In this document: piece by piece, positions 6,770 to 15,204 of the stretch
Position numbering within the stretch: the stretch's first letter is position 1
Layout: each line of letters begins with the position of its first letter
DNA from: Clostridia bacterium
GTDB lineage: Bacteria; Bacillota; Clostridia; Oscillospirales; CAG-272
Direction: 5' to 3'
NCBI GenBank assembly: GCA_017467105.1
Contig: JAFTSU010000019.1
Location: 1 to 34,339, forward strand
Length of the DNA: 34,339 bases
Notes under the pieces: model-generated
Told to the model about the DNA's origin: nothing
Databases searched by the model: none
Seen by the model: only the letters and a program-made list of their open reading frames with translations
Program-made: the position numbers and the translations under genes

Positions 6770-7828
6770 ATGACAACGGTAGCAGTTATAGGATGTGGAA
6801 GAATCGCGAATAACGCGCATTTTCCAGCGCTTTGCTCTCTTGAGGACGTAAGGATCAAGTATGCCTGCGATATCATTGAAGAAAAGGCTCTTGAACAGAA
6901 GGAAAAGCACCCACAGATCGAGAACGTTATCACTGACTATAAGATCGCGCTGAATGATCCGGAGGTGGACGCCGTATGGGTTCTGACTCCGAATTACGCT
7001 CATTACACAGTAACTATGGATGCGATTCGGGCAGGAAAGCACGTTATGTGCGAGAAGCCCATTACGGTAAACTATCCTCTCTCCTGTGAAATGGCGGAGG
7101 AAGCGAGAAAACTGGGGCTTATGCTGAACATCGGCGTGTGCAACAGGCATCACGAATCGGTTATCAGACTTAAGAACAGCATCGAAAAGGGCGAGTTCGG
7201 CAACGTATATCACGTATACTGCTCCTTCCGTGCCTTCAGATCTATCCCCGGACTTGGCGGTCCGTTCACAAACAAGAAGCAGTCGGGCGGAGGCGTGCTT
7301 ATTGATTGGGGCGTGCATTTCTTCGATCTTATACTTTATATCCTCGGCGGCGCTAAGCTGAAGAACGTTACCTGCGACGCATATTGCGAGATGGCAAAGG
7401 ATATGAAGGCGTACAAGACCGAATATATGTGGGCAAGGGATACCTCGGATATTGAAAACGGTGTGAACGACGTTGACGATTTCATCACCGGTTATATCCG
7501 TACGGACAAGGCAAGCATCTCCTTCAACGGCGCGTGGGCGCAGAACGTTGGCAAGGATGAGATGTTCGTGGACTTCCTCGGCGACAAGGGAGGCGCGAGA
7601 CTCGAGTACGGAAAGCTCTATGAATTCTGGAACGGAAGCGATCTCAGCCACGCAGCACCGGAGTACGACATTCCCAATATGTATAAGAGAGAGGACAAGG
7701 CGTTTATCGATTCTATAAGCAGCGGTATCAAGGACGCGAACAACATAGAATACGTTCTGGAATCAGCAAAGCTTTTACAGGCGCTCTACGATTCAGCAGA
7801 AACAAAAAAGGAGATCTCGTTCGAGTAA
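6770..7828 (+). CDS. Gfo/Idh/MocA-family oxidoreductase
   Basis: This 352-residue NAD(P)-dependent sugar dehydrogenase family protein has a Rossmann motif G8-C-G-R-I-A13 and the family EKP motif at E95-K96-P97, where the lysine is catalytic. The second-domain signature GGGVLIDWGVHFFDL (173-187, with D179 and H183) is also complete. It should oxidise or reduce a hydroxyl of a sugar, inositol or sugar acid; the substrate is not readable. AGGAG lies 8 bp before the ATG. It is first in a four-gene operon with two further Gfo/Idh-type genes and a sugar isomerase-like gene, all under the divergent AraC regulator. Confidence 0.92.
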   Translation: MTTVAVIGCGRIANNAHFPALCSLEDVRIKYACDIIEEKALEQKEKHPQIENVITDYKIALNDPEVDAVWVLTPNYAHYTVTMDAIRAGKHVMCEKPITVNYPLSCEMAEEARKLGLMLNIGVCNRHHESVIRLKNSIEKGEFGNVYHVYCSFRAFRSIPGLGGPFTNKKQSGGGVLIDWGVHFFDLILYILGGAKLKNVTCDAYCEMAKDMKAYKTEYMWARDTSDIENGVNDVDDFITGYIRTDKASISFNGAWAQNVGKDEMFVDFLGDKGGARLEYGKLYEFWNGSDLSHAAPEYDIPNMYKREDKAFIDSISSGIKDANNIEYVLESAKLLQALYDSAETKKEISFE

Positions 7829-7837
7829 CAAGGAAAA

Positions 7838-8678
7838 ATGAAAAAAATAGGTTTTATTGATTACTATATCAGCGAGTGGCACGCGAATAACTATCCGAAA
7901 TGGTTCGCTGAGGCGTCGGAAAAAATGGGTGAGGACTTCACTGTAGCTTACGCATATGCCGAGCTTGATATATCTCCCGTGGATCAGGTTACAACCGACG
8001 AGTGGTGCAAGAAATTCGGCGTAGAAAGATGCTACAGCATAGAGGAGCTGTGCGAGAAATCAGACTACGTATGCATCCTTGCTCCTTCAAACCCCGAAAA
8101 GCATCTCGGATACGTGAAAGAAGCCTTCAAATTTGGAAAAAACACCTACGTTGATAAGACCTTTGCGGAGGATCACCGGGGGGGCGTGTGAAATTTTTGA
8201 GATCGGAAAGAAATATAGCACCCCATTCTTCTCCACCTCTGCGCTGAGATACGCCACAGAGCTATCATCTGCCGATGAAGCAGATTCTCTGATCACAACA
8301 GGCTGCGGCTCAAACTTTGACGAATATATAATCCACCAGTGCGAGATGGTGATCAAGACCCTTGGAGTCGATCTGAAGCTTGTCAGCGGAGAAGCGTTAG
8401 GCAACGGTCAGCACGTTATCAGTATACAGTTTGAGAGCGGGAAAAAAGCAGTAATGGTGTTCTCTACTGCCATGCCATACTCAATATGCGCAGGCTTCGG
8501 GGGCAAGAAGTCGGTATACGAAAAGCTGGAGAGCTCATACTTCCATGGACTAATAGAGGATATCCTTAAATTCTACCTCAGCGGAAAGGCTCCCTTCAAC
8601 CCCGAAGAGACCCTTGCGGTAATGAAGCTGAGAGAATCCGCTATAAAGGTAAAGAACGGCGGCACGGTAAATTTCTAA
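7838..8678 (+). pseudogene. Short Gfo/Idh-type protein, frameshifted in a run of seven G
   Basis: Two overlapping frames form one protein. The first reads from ATG 7838 to YVDKTFAEDH at about 8176 and then hits TGA at 8189-8191. The second continues as ACEIFEIGKKYSTPFFSTSA to the stop at 8678. The switch is at GGGGGGG (8178-8184). Six G would give DHRGACEIF and an uninterrupted 279-residue protein (841 minus 1 = 840 nt). The protein resembles the short Gfo/Idh proteins of this window (compare 27923-28792): VDKTF replaces EKP, and there is no classical GxGxxA loop. It may be a real mutation, a phase-variable tract or an assembly error. The start has AAGGA 5 bp upstream, and the gene sits 9 bp after the previous stop. 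Confidence 0.8.
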
Positions 8679-8697
8679 ATCATACGAGGACGAAAAA

Positions 8698-9720
8698 ATG
8701 AAGAAGCTAAGAGTCGCTCTTGTGGGATGCGGCAGAATATCCACCATGCATCTGAAATCAACGAAAATGCTTAACGGTTTATGCGAGCTGGTCGCTGTTT
8801 GCGACAACAAGACTCTGCGAGCACAAGATGCCGCATTAGAGTACGGTGTCAGCGCTTATACCGATCACATCACTATGCTGGATGAAGCAAAACCTGACGT
8901 ATTGCATATATGCTTACCCCACTATTTACATACACGGGTAGCCTCTGACGCCTTCAAAAGAGGTATTCACGTGCTATGCGAGAAGCCTATGGATATCGAC
9001 TATGAGTCTGCTGTGAAGGCGGTAGAGGAAGCGGATAAACAGGGAGTTCTGTACGGTGTTGTGTCGCAATGCAGATATAATAACGCCGCAAGATTTGTCA
9101 AAGCCGCGATAGAGAGCGGAAGGCTCGGAAAGGTAGTCTCAGCAGCGTCGTTTCTCACTTGGTCACGCTCTGACGAATATTACTCTATGAGTGACTGGAA
9201 GGGCACGTGGGATAAGGAGGGCGGAGGTGTTGTGATCGATCAGGCGATACACTCCATCGACCTTGTTAACTGGATGATAAACGACGAGATAGAATCCATC
9301 AGCTGTCACATGGCAAACAGAGGACACGATATCGTCAAGGTAGAGGATACAGCCGAGGGCTTTATCACCTACAAGGGCGGAGCAAGATACGGCTTCTACT
9401 GTATGAACAACTACGGCTGTGACCTACCTATAGAGATCAAGCTCCTCTGTGAGAGAGGAAGGGTATCTATGGGGTACGATGACGCATATATAGATTACTT
9501 CGACGGAACGCACGAGGAGGCTCATATGGAGGCTGCGGCTGCCGAGATTAACTACGGCGGCGGAAAGGACTATTGGGGAATTCGACACGTCAATCAGATA
9601 GAACAGTTTTATCGGGCGTGCCTCGGAGAAGAGCCCCTTGAGATCTCCGGCAGAGAGGCGCTAAAAACTCACAGGCTGATAATATCACTGTACGAGGCAG
9701 GCGGCTTTCGGAAAGGATAA
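8698..9720 (+). CDS. Gfo/Idh/MocA-family oxidoreductase
   Basis: This 340-residue protein has G10-C-G-R-I-S for nucleotide binding, E95-K96-P97 with the catalytic lysine, and the domain-2 signature GGGVVIDQAIHSIDLVNW (175-192; D181, H185, D188). SDWKGTWDKEGGG just before it is typical of the sugar-dehydrogenase branch. It differs clearly from the paralogue at 6770, so the operon probably carries out successive oxidation and reduction steps on related compounds. GAGGA precedes the ATG, and only 3 bases separate its stop from the next start, so translation is probably coupled. Confidence 0.92.
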   Translation: MKKLRVALVGCGRISTMHLKSTKMLNGLCELVAVCDNKTLRAQDAALEYGVSAYTDHITMLDEAKPDVLHICLPHYLHTRVASDAFKRGIHVLCEKPMDIDYESAVKAVEEADKQGVLYGVVSQCRYNNAARFVKAAIESGRLGKVVSAASFLTWSRSDEYYSMSDWKGTWDKEGGGVVIDQAIHSIDLVNWMINDEIESISCHMANRGHDIVKVEDTAEGFITYKGGARYGFYCMNNYGCDLPIEIKLLCERGRVSMGYDDAYIDYFDGTHEEAHMEAAAAEINYGGGKDYWGIRHVNQIEQFYRACLGEEPLEISGREALKTHRLIISLYEAGGFRKG

Positions 9721-9723
9721 AAG

Positions 9724-10572
9724 ATGAAAATTGGTGTTATAACTAATTGCTTTAAAAAAACTCACGCTGAGGGCATAAAAAAGGCGGCGGAGCTTGGGCT
9801 GATGGGCGTGCAGATATACGCGACCGACGGCTCATTCAGCCCCGACGCTCTTACCGAAAGCGACAAGGAGGAGTATAAGAGACTTCTTCGGGAAAACGGC
9901 ATATCCGTCAGCGCTCTTTGCGCGGATATGGGCGGATACGGCTTTGAAATCGCGGAGGATAACCCTACCCGTGTCGAAAAAACAAAGAGGATAATCGATC
10001 TGGCAGTCGAATTTGGCGCCAAGGTTATCACAACGCATATAGGCGTCATTCCCTCTGATAAATCAGATACGGTATACGGTACAATGCTGCAGGCGCTGAC
10101 TGAGATAGGCCTGTATGCAAAATCCCGAGGCGTTACCGCGGCAATAGAGACCGGGCCTGAAAAGGCGACAACCCTTCTCGCCTTTCTCAAGGATACAAGA
10201 GGCGGAGTAGGAGTAAACCTCGACCCTGCTAACTTTGCAATGGTAACAGCTGAGGATCCCGTTGCGGCAGTTTATCTGCTCAGGGATTATGTCGTGCATA
10301 CACACGCAAAGGACGGTATCCTTCTCGATCCGAATCAGTATCCGAGGGACGTTTATCACGCCTTCGCCATCGGAGGTGTTGACGCTCTCAATGCCTGCCG
10401 CGGATTTAAGGAGGTGCCTCTCGGTCAGGGTCAGGTCGATTGGGATAAATACATAGAGGCTCTGAAGGATATAGGCTACGACGGATTCCTGACTATAGAG
10501 CGTGAGTGTGGTGACGACCCGGAGGCAGACATCACTCTTGCGGCGTCCCATTTAAAAAAATACATCTGTTGA
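9724..10572 (+). CDS. Sugar phosphate isomerase/epimerase (AP2Ec TIM barrel)
   Basis: This 282-residue protein has the xylose-isomerase-like TIM barrel. The metal-binding residues of the family are visible: E142 (AAIETGPE), D167 (VNLDPANF), H192/H194 with D197 (VHTHAKD) and E259 (LTIERE). Relatives include inosose dehydratase/isomerase and tagatose/psicose epimerases. With neighbouring Gfo/Idh genes it probably isomerises or dehydrates the keto product they make, as in inositol-like pathways. It is the last gene of the operon and is followed by a terminator. Confidence 0.9.
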   Translation: MKIGVITNCFKKTHAEGIKKAAELGLMGVQIYATDGSFSPDALTESDKEEYKRLLRENGISVSALCADMGGYGFEIAEDNPTRVEKTKRIIDLAVEFGAKVITTHIGVIPSDKSDTVYGTMLQALTEIGLYAKSRGVTAAIETGPEKATTLLAFLKDTRGGVGVNLDPANFAMVTAEDPVAAVYLLRDYVVHTHAKDGILLDPNQYPRDVYHAFAIGGVDALNACRGFKEVPLGQGQVDWDKYIEALKDIGYDGFLTIERECGDDPEADITLAASHLKKYIC

Positions 10573-10578
10573 TACTTC

Positions 10579-10630
10579 AGCGCTCCGAAGCGTAAACCTT
10601 TTTATGTTACGGCGGAGCGTTGTTTTTTTA
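10579..10630 (+). terminator. Terminator of the Gfo/Idh operon
   Basis: AGCGCTCCG pairs with CGGAGCGTT, with an inner GTAA/TTAC pair, and is followed by TGTTTTTTTA. Confidence 0.8.
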
Positions 10631-10673
10631 CCTACCGTAAGCTATTATTTAAAAAACGAAACAAAAAAGACTG

Positions 10674-10702
10674 TTGCATCTTTTCTAAAGATATGATATA
10701 AT
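10674..10702 (+). promoter_or_regulatory. Promoter of the HD-domain gene
   Basis: TTGCAT, 17 bp, TATAAT, 38 bp before the ATG at 10741. Confidence 0.7.
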
Positions 10703-10740
10703 CTAGCTGAAAGGACGAGAATAAGTCAGAGGTAATAAAT

Positions 10741-11397
10741 ATGAAGATCAGCTTTGAAAAGGTTAAAAACGATCCCGCGATACAGACGTATATCAAGGCG
10801 GCGGATGAATCGCTCGTGGCGCTTGGGTATACCGAGCACAGCTTTGCCCACGTGGGAAAGGTGCTTGACAACGCGGCGAGGATACTTGAGCATCTCGGAT
10901 ACGACGAGGATACTGTTGAGCTTGCAAAAATAGCAGGCTATATGCACGATATAGGCAACTTGGTAAACCGCTCTGAGCATTCTCAGTCCGGCGCGGTTAT
11001 GGCATTCAGAATACTTGACAAAATGGGAATGAACCCTATGGATATAGCTACCGTGGTTACCGCGATAGGAAATCACGACGAGGGAACGGGAGTGCCCGTA
11101 AACGCGGTATCGGCAGCGCTGATATTAGCAGATAAATCAGATGTTCGCCGCACCCGTGTCAGAAATATTGATACTCTTGCCTTCGATATACACGACAGAG
11201 TAAACTACTCGGTTACCGACTCTGAGCTTGAACTTGATGGAGATATTATCCGGCTGTCGCTGACTATAGATACGGAGATAGGCTCAATAATTGATTACTT
11301 TGAGATATTCCTTTCCCGTATGAAGATGTGTACTCACGCAGCAAAAAAGCTTGGTCTCAGCTTCAAGCTTACGATAAACGGTCAAAGCTTTATCTGA
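10741..11397 (+). CDS. HD-domain phosphohydrolase
   Basis: This 218-residue cytoplasmic protein has the full HD metal site in order: H37 (SFAHVGKV), H69-D70 (YMHDIGN), H80, H112-D113 (IGNHDEGTG) and D131 (ILADKSDVRR). HD enzymes remove phosphate from nucleotides or cyclic dinucleotides. The substrate is unknown, and the ADKSDVRRTRVR stretch is shared with small HD proteins of Clostridia. GAGGT lies 8 bp upstream of the ATG. It is monocistronic, with its own promoter and a strong terminator. Confidence 0.85.
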   Translation: MKISFEKVKNDPAIQTYIKAADESLVALGYTEHSFAHVGKVLDNAARILEHLGYDEDTVELAKIAGYMHDIGNLVNRSEHSQSGAVMAFRILDKMGMNPMDIATVVTAIGNHDEGTGVPVNAVSAALILADKSDVRRTRVRNIDTLAFDIHDRVNYSVTDSELELDGDIIRLSLTIDTEIGSIIDYFEIFLSRMKMCTHAAKKLGLSFKLTINGQSFI

Positions 11398-11407
11398 TCT
11401 ATACGTT

Positions 11408-11454
11408 AAAAAGATCTCGGCTTAGCATATTAAACGCTAAGCCGAGATCTTTTT
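11408..11454. terminator. Strong bidirectional terminator
   Basis: A 19-bp perfect stem (AAAAAGATCTCGGCTTAGC at 11408-11426 with its complement at 11436-11454), loop ATATTAAAC, T-runs on both strands. It separates the HD gene from the MgtC-like gene, which is transcribed toward it. Confidence 0.9.
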
Positions 11455-11601
11455 ATTTATAGAAAATCTATTCTACCTATCTGAAAAATTAAACAGAAAA
11501 AATCATCCGTTTATCTAAAGAAATCGATTCTGCCGATCGTCCCATAAACGTAATGAAAAGCATCGGCGCAAAACCCATCGGAGATCTTACTGTCGTGATA
11601 A

Positions 11602-12297
11602 TTATATAGACTCGATGGTAAAGACCACGTAATCGCACGCCTCCATAACCTCGGTTACGTTATCGGGTGAGGTGCGGAAGTCTCTGTTAAGCACGTTTGC
11701 CTCAATACCAACGTTACCCGATGTACCGCTGCGAGGAGAGGTGACCTGGATATCTCTTACCGAGAAGTTACCCTCCAGATGATTAATAGCCTCTCTGACG
11801 TGCTTGTCTGAGCGTATCTCGACATACATACCGAAACGGCTGTACTTTTTGTTAATCGTATACTCAAGTCTGTGAACAACGGTGATAGTAATAACTGAGC
11901 AAAGGAATGTAACCAGCGCGCCCTCATAAAAGCCGGCGCCAAGAGCCAGACCTATTGCCGCGGCTGTCCAAAGTCCTGCAGCGGTTGTAAGACCTGTGAT
12001 CTGAAATCGACCCTTAATTAAAATAGTTCCTACTCCGAGAAAGCCTATGCCGGATACCACCTGAGCGCCCACACGGAGCGGGTCATTATCAATATGCAAA
12101 ACCTCTGAAACGTATATGCCTATCATAGAAGCTAAAGTCGCGCCAAGACAAACGAGGATATGAGTTCGCATTCCGGCCGCTCTGCCCTGCTTGTTGCGCT
12201 CTACGCCAATCGTACCGCCGATTATCATCGCCAGAACAAGTCTTATAAGCACGGTATATATGTTAAAATCACGTAAAAATACAACTAAATCCTTCAT
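11602..12297 (-). CDS. MgtC/SapB-family membrane protein
   Basis: This 231-residue protein starts at ATG 12297 (MKDLVVF), which has GGAG upstream; a TTG at 12330 would add 11 residues but lacks a ribosome site. The first 140 residues hold four or five membrane segments with the family motifs GVERNKQGRAAGMRTHILV, GIGFLGVGTILIKG and ITGLTTAAGLWTAAAIG. The last 80 residues form a soluble ACT-like domain (MYVEIRSDKHVREAI onward). The family is linked to Mg homeostasis and to regulation of ATP synthase or phosphate uptake. A ZIP transporter lies next upstream on the same strand with a 111-bp gap, so the two may be co-regulated. Confidence 0.9.
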   Translation of the reverse strand: MKDLVVFLRDFNIYTVLIRLVLAMIIGGTIGVERNKQGRAAGMRTHILVCLGATLASMIGIYVSEVLHIDNDPLRVGAQVVSGIGFLGVGTILIKGRFQITGLTTAAGLWTAAAIGLALGAGFYEGALVTFLCSVITITVVHRLEYTINKKYSRFGMYVEIRSDKHVREAINHLEGNFSVRDIQVTSPRSGTSGNVGIEANVLNRDFRTSPDNVTEVMEACDYVVFTIESI

Positions 12298-12408
12298 AGT
12301 ATCTCCATAGGGCAATTCCCTGTTTTTCAATATATTGTAATTATTTATTTACAAATCGGTCTAACTGACACAAAAATATGCAAAAGTGATATGATTAAGC
12401 AATAACGA

Positions 12409-13161
12409 TCAACCAAGCAAAACGTCCGTCGCCAGCATCACGCAGAAGCCTACGAGCAAGGCGTACGTCGCGCCTCTCTCGCCCCCGTGAGCGTGAGTTT
12501 CGGGTATCATCTCATCGCTAATAACGTAGAGCATAGTACCTCCTGCGAACGCAAGAGCGAACGGAAGAATAAACGATGCGATGCTTACGGCAAAATATCC
12601 AAGCAGCGTACCGACAACCTCAACGAGTCCGGTTGCCATCGCCAGAGCAAATGTTCTCCGAGGCTTGACTCCCGCTGCCAGCATAGGACCGATAATTACC
12701 ATTCCCTCAGGAATATTCTGAAGCGCGATACCTCCGGCGATTATCAGCGCTCCAGCCAGATCTCCCGAGCCAAAGCCAACGCCTGCCGCAATTCCCTCAG
12801 GCAGATTATGTATGGCAATGGCAGTAACGAAAAGAAGTATTTTGTTAACGTCCCTATTTGAATGGGACTCGATATCCGCCCCCGCGAGCCTATGAAGGTG
12901 GGGGACCAGCTTATCAATAAGATTGAGACACGCAGCTCCGCAAAAGATGCCTATGACTGTAATGAGTATTCCCCATTTTCCACCGTACTCTATGGACGGT
13001 ACAACAAGTCCAAGCACCGCGGCTGCCAGCATTACTCCTGCGGCAAAGGACAAAACGATATCGGAAAATTTATGGGTAATGTTTTTAAAGGCAAAGCCGA
13101 TGATCGCTCCTATAACCGTAGCGCCGCCGACTCCAATTGCTGTCAGTAAAACCTCGGTCAT
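12409..13161 (-). CDS. ZIP-family divalent metal transporter
   Basis: This 250-residue protein has about eight membrane segments. The ZIP signatures are H118-N-L-P-E-G (segment 4) and Q148-N-I-P-E-G (segment 5), which form the metal site. A His-containing cytoplasmic loop (PHLHRLAGADIESHS, about 87-101) sits between segments 3 and 4, and HAHGG near the C-terminus may also bind metal. The second motif has Gln in place of the more usual His. It probably imports Zn or Fe. GGAGG lies 6 bp before the ATG. Confidence 0.9.
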   Translation of the reverse strand: MTEVLLTAIGVGGATVIGAIIGFAFKNITHKFSDIVLSFAAGVMLAAAVLGLVVPSIEYGGKWGILITVIGIFCGAACLNLIDKLVPHLHRLAGADIESHSNRDVNKILLFVTAIAIHNLPEGIAAGVGFGSGDLAGALIIAGGIALQNIPEGMVIIGPMLAAGVKPRRTFALAMATGLVEVVGTLLGYFAVSIASFILPFALAFAGGTMLYVISDEMIPETHAHGGERGATYALLVGFCVMLATDVLLG

Positions 13162-13221
13162 AATAACCTCCGGACATTTTCAATATATCTTAACAGTATA
13201 TGCGCAACGAAAAAGTTGCAC

Positions 13222-13261
13222 AAAAAAGCGCTACTCCCATATCCCTTTCGGGATACGGGAG
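13222..13261 (-). terminator. Terminator of the rubredoxin gene
   Basis: On the minus strand CTCCCGTATCCC, loop GAAA, GGGATATGGGAG (one C-A mismatch), followed by TAGCGCTTTTTT. Confidence 0.8.
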
Positions 13262-13267
13262 AAATGA

Positions 13268-13426
13268 TTAGTTTTCGCTGAAGTTATCTTTGCCAACACC
13301 GCAAAGAGGACACTCAAAATCGTCGGGAAGATCCTCGAACTTAGTTCCGGGAGCAATGCCGTGCTCGGGAGAGCCTGCAGCCTCGTCATATTCCCAACCG
13401 CAAACGTCGCAAATATACTTTTTCAT
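13268..13426 (-). CDS. Rubredoxin
   Basis: This 52-residue protein is the standard rubredoxin size. It has the two iron knuckles: [13 protein letters not shown] (C6, C9) near the N-terminus and [11 protein letters not shown] (C39, C42) near the C-terminus, with [12 protein letters not shown] strongly conserved. It is a one-electron carrier that feeds flavodiiron protein and desulfoferrodoxin, both encoded just upstream on the same strand. AAAGGA lies 9 bp before the ATG, and a terminator follows directly. Confidence 0.97.
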   Translation of the reverse strand: MKKYICDVCGWEYDEAAGSPEHGIAPGTKFEDLPDDFECPLCGVGKDNFSEN

Positions 13427-13540
13427 TTATCTTTTCCTTTCTATAGTTATGTAATATAAGGCGAACACGCCGACTGCTCGGTAATTTTCAGATGCACGCC
13501 ACATTTGTGTCACGTAATTACAAAGCGCTTGTATATGCTA

Positions 13541-13921
13541 TCAAAGATCAGCCTTCCACAGACCGTGAAGATTGCAATAAGCATAGACAGAAACGGGGGT
13601 CTCACCGTCAGAGAGTGTAAAGGTCGCCTCTGGGGTACCGTCATATGAAAGCGCTCTGCGCTGACCTCCCTTGCTGGTCTCAAGATATATCCAGCTTATG
13701 TGATGCTCCTCGGACATAGGATGGATCACAGATCCAACGGTAACCTTAACGGTGTTTCCCTCTACCTTTACGTCCGGAATATGCTTCTCACGACTAGCCT
13801 CGACCACTCCTGCTTCAATAGCCTTCATCTTAGCTCCACAGCAAACGAGAGAGCCTCCTCCGCACTCAATAACTCCGACAAGATTGCCGCATTTTTCACA
13901 AACATAAAACTTATTACACAT
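13541..13921 (-). CDS. dfx: Desulfoferrodoxin (superoxide reductase)
   Basis: This 126-residue two-iron superoxide reductase has a desulforedoxin-type centre I with C8, C11, C27 and C28 (FYVCEKCGN and LVCCGAKM). Centre II ligands follow: H47 in EKHIP, H67 in HPM, H73 in EEHHISW, and C116/H119 in CNLHGLW; the catalytic E45-K46 pair is intact. It reduces superoxide to hydrogen peroxide with electrons from rubredoxin. The chosen ATG at 13921 has GGAGG 8 bp upstream; a TTG 15 bases earlier overlaps that ribosome site and is unlikely. It lies 35 bp after the flavodiiron gene and is probably in one operon with it. Confidence 0.97.
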   Translation of the reverse strand: MCNKFYVCEKCGNLVGVIECGGGSLVCCGAKMKAIEAGVVEASREKHIPDVKVEGNTVKVTVGSVIHPMSEEHHISWIYLETSKGGQRRALSYDGTPEATFTLSDGETPVSVYAYCNLHGLWKADL

Positions 13922-13956
13922 ATTATTAACCTCCAAAAGTTATTTATTACAAATAA

Positions 13957-15105
13957 TTATTTACATATTTCACGAGCAAGAGCCTTTATCTGTTCTCTGT
14001 TCGCTTCATTTACTGCAGAAAGAATTTTGACCGAATTCTCGGTATACGTTAAATTCTTCGACTTCTCTAGCATCCCTCTCATAACCTTCTCTGCCATAGG
14101 TGCCCAGCTGCCGTTTTCTATAAACGATACCCTGCGTGCCGAAAATCCGCGCTCCGTCAGACGATTGATAAAATCTCTCATAGGTGGGAATATATCCGCA
14201 TTATACGTGGATGAAGCGAGAACGGTATCCGAATATCTGAACGCATCCGCAACCGCGGCCGTCATATCGCATCTGGATAGGTCGTAAACGCTTACCTTAG
14301 CTCCAAGGCTTCGAAGCTCATCGGCAAGGCAATGCGCCGCAGAGCGTGTATTACCGTAAACCGATGCGTATCCGATAAATACACCCTGCTCCTCCGGGGC
14401 ATACGACGACCAGACGGAGTACAGATCAATATAGCGGGAAAGATCATCCCGAAGCACCGGCCCGTGAAGAGAGCATATCACCGATATATCAAGTCCGCTG
14501 ACTTTTTTCAAAAGAGACTGCACCTGAGCGCCGTACTTACCGACTATGCCTATATAATATCTGCGCGCCTCATCTGCCCATTCGTCACCATCTGCCATAC
14601 CGAATTTGCCGAAGGCATCCGCTGAAAAGAGCACCTTGTCCGTCGTGTCGTAGGTCATAATGACCTCCGGCCAGTGGACCATAGGAGCAGCAATAAATCT
14701 GAGCTCGTGAGTTCCGAGTGAAAGAGTATCTCCATCCGAAACTACTATGCTGCCGTCCGTCAGATCTCTGCCAAAGAAGTTTCTCATCATAGTATATGCC
14801 TTAGACGATGAAACTAATCGCGCCGTCGGAAACGCATCTAAAAAGTGACAGATCGAGGAGGAATGATCCGGCTCCATATGCTGAACTATAAGGTAATCCG
14901 GAGCTCTCTCTCCAAGGCGGGCCCTGATATTTGAGATCCACTCGTCCGAAAATCTGGAATCTACCGAATCCATAACGACGATCCTATCATCTATTATCAG
15001 GTAGGAATTATAGCTTATCCCATCCGGGATAGGATACTGCCCCTCAAAGAGATCTGTCAGATTGTCCATCACTCCTACGCCAAATATATGATTAGTTATA
15101 AGCAT
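13957..15105 (-). CDS. fprA: Flavodiiron protein (FprA-type oxygen/NO reductase)
   Basis: This 382-residue A-type flavodiiron protein has an N-terminal MBL-like diiron domain (1-235) with H76-x-E78-x-D80-H81 (VQHMEPDHSS), H144 (PMVHWPE), D163 (SADAFG) and H214 (SLHGPV), the complete set of iron ligands. The C-terminal flavodoxin domain (about 241-382) binds FMN through ASVYGNTRSAA. It reduces oxygen to water, or NO to N2O, using rubredoxin as donor. GGGAG lies 6 bp before the ATG, and a good promoter lies at 15134-15162. It is the lead gene of the oxygen-defence group. Confidence 0.96.
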   Translation of the reverse strand: MLITNHIFGVGVMDNLTDLFEGQYPIPDGISYNSYLIIDDRIVVMDSVDSRFSDEWISNIRARLGERAPDYLIVQHMEPDHSSSICHFLDAFPTARLVSSSKAYTMMRNFFGRDLTDGSIVVSDGDTLSLGTHELRFIAAPMVHWPEVIMTYDTTDKVLFSADAFGKFGMADGDEWADEARRYYIGIVGKYGAQVQSLLKKVSGLDISVICSLHGPVLRDDLSRYIDLYSVWSSYAPEEQGVFIGYASVYGNTRSAAHCLADELRSLGAKVSVYDLSRCDMTAAVADAFRYSDTVLASSTYNADIFPPMRDFINRLTERGFSARRVSFIENGSWAPMAEKVMRGMLEKSKNLTYTENSVKILSAVNEANREQIKALAREICK

Positions 15106-15133
15106 AGAACACTCCCATGAGTTTTGATAATCT

Positions 15134-15162
15134 ATTATAGCACAACTTTTCTTTTTTTACAA
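15134..15162 (-). promoter_or_regulatory. Promoter of the flavodiiron/desulfoferrodoxin genes
   Basis: On the minus strand TTGTAA, 17 bp, TATAAT, about 30 bp upstream of the flavodiiron start codon. Confidence 0.75.
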
Positions 15163-15204
15163 TACTTTAATTAATTTATATCGTTTCGTCGGAATGATAC
15201 CTCG

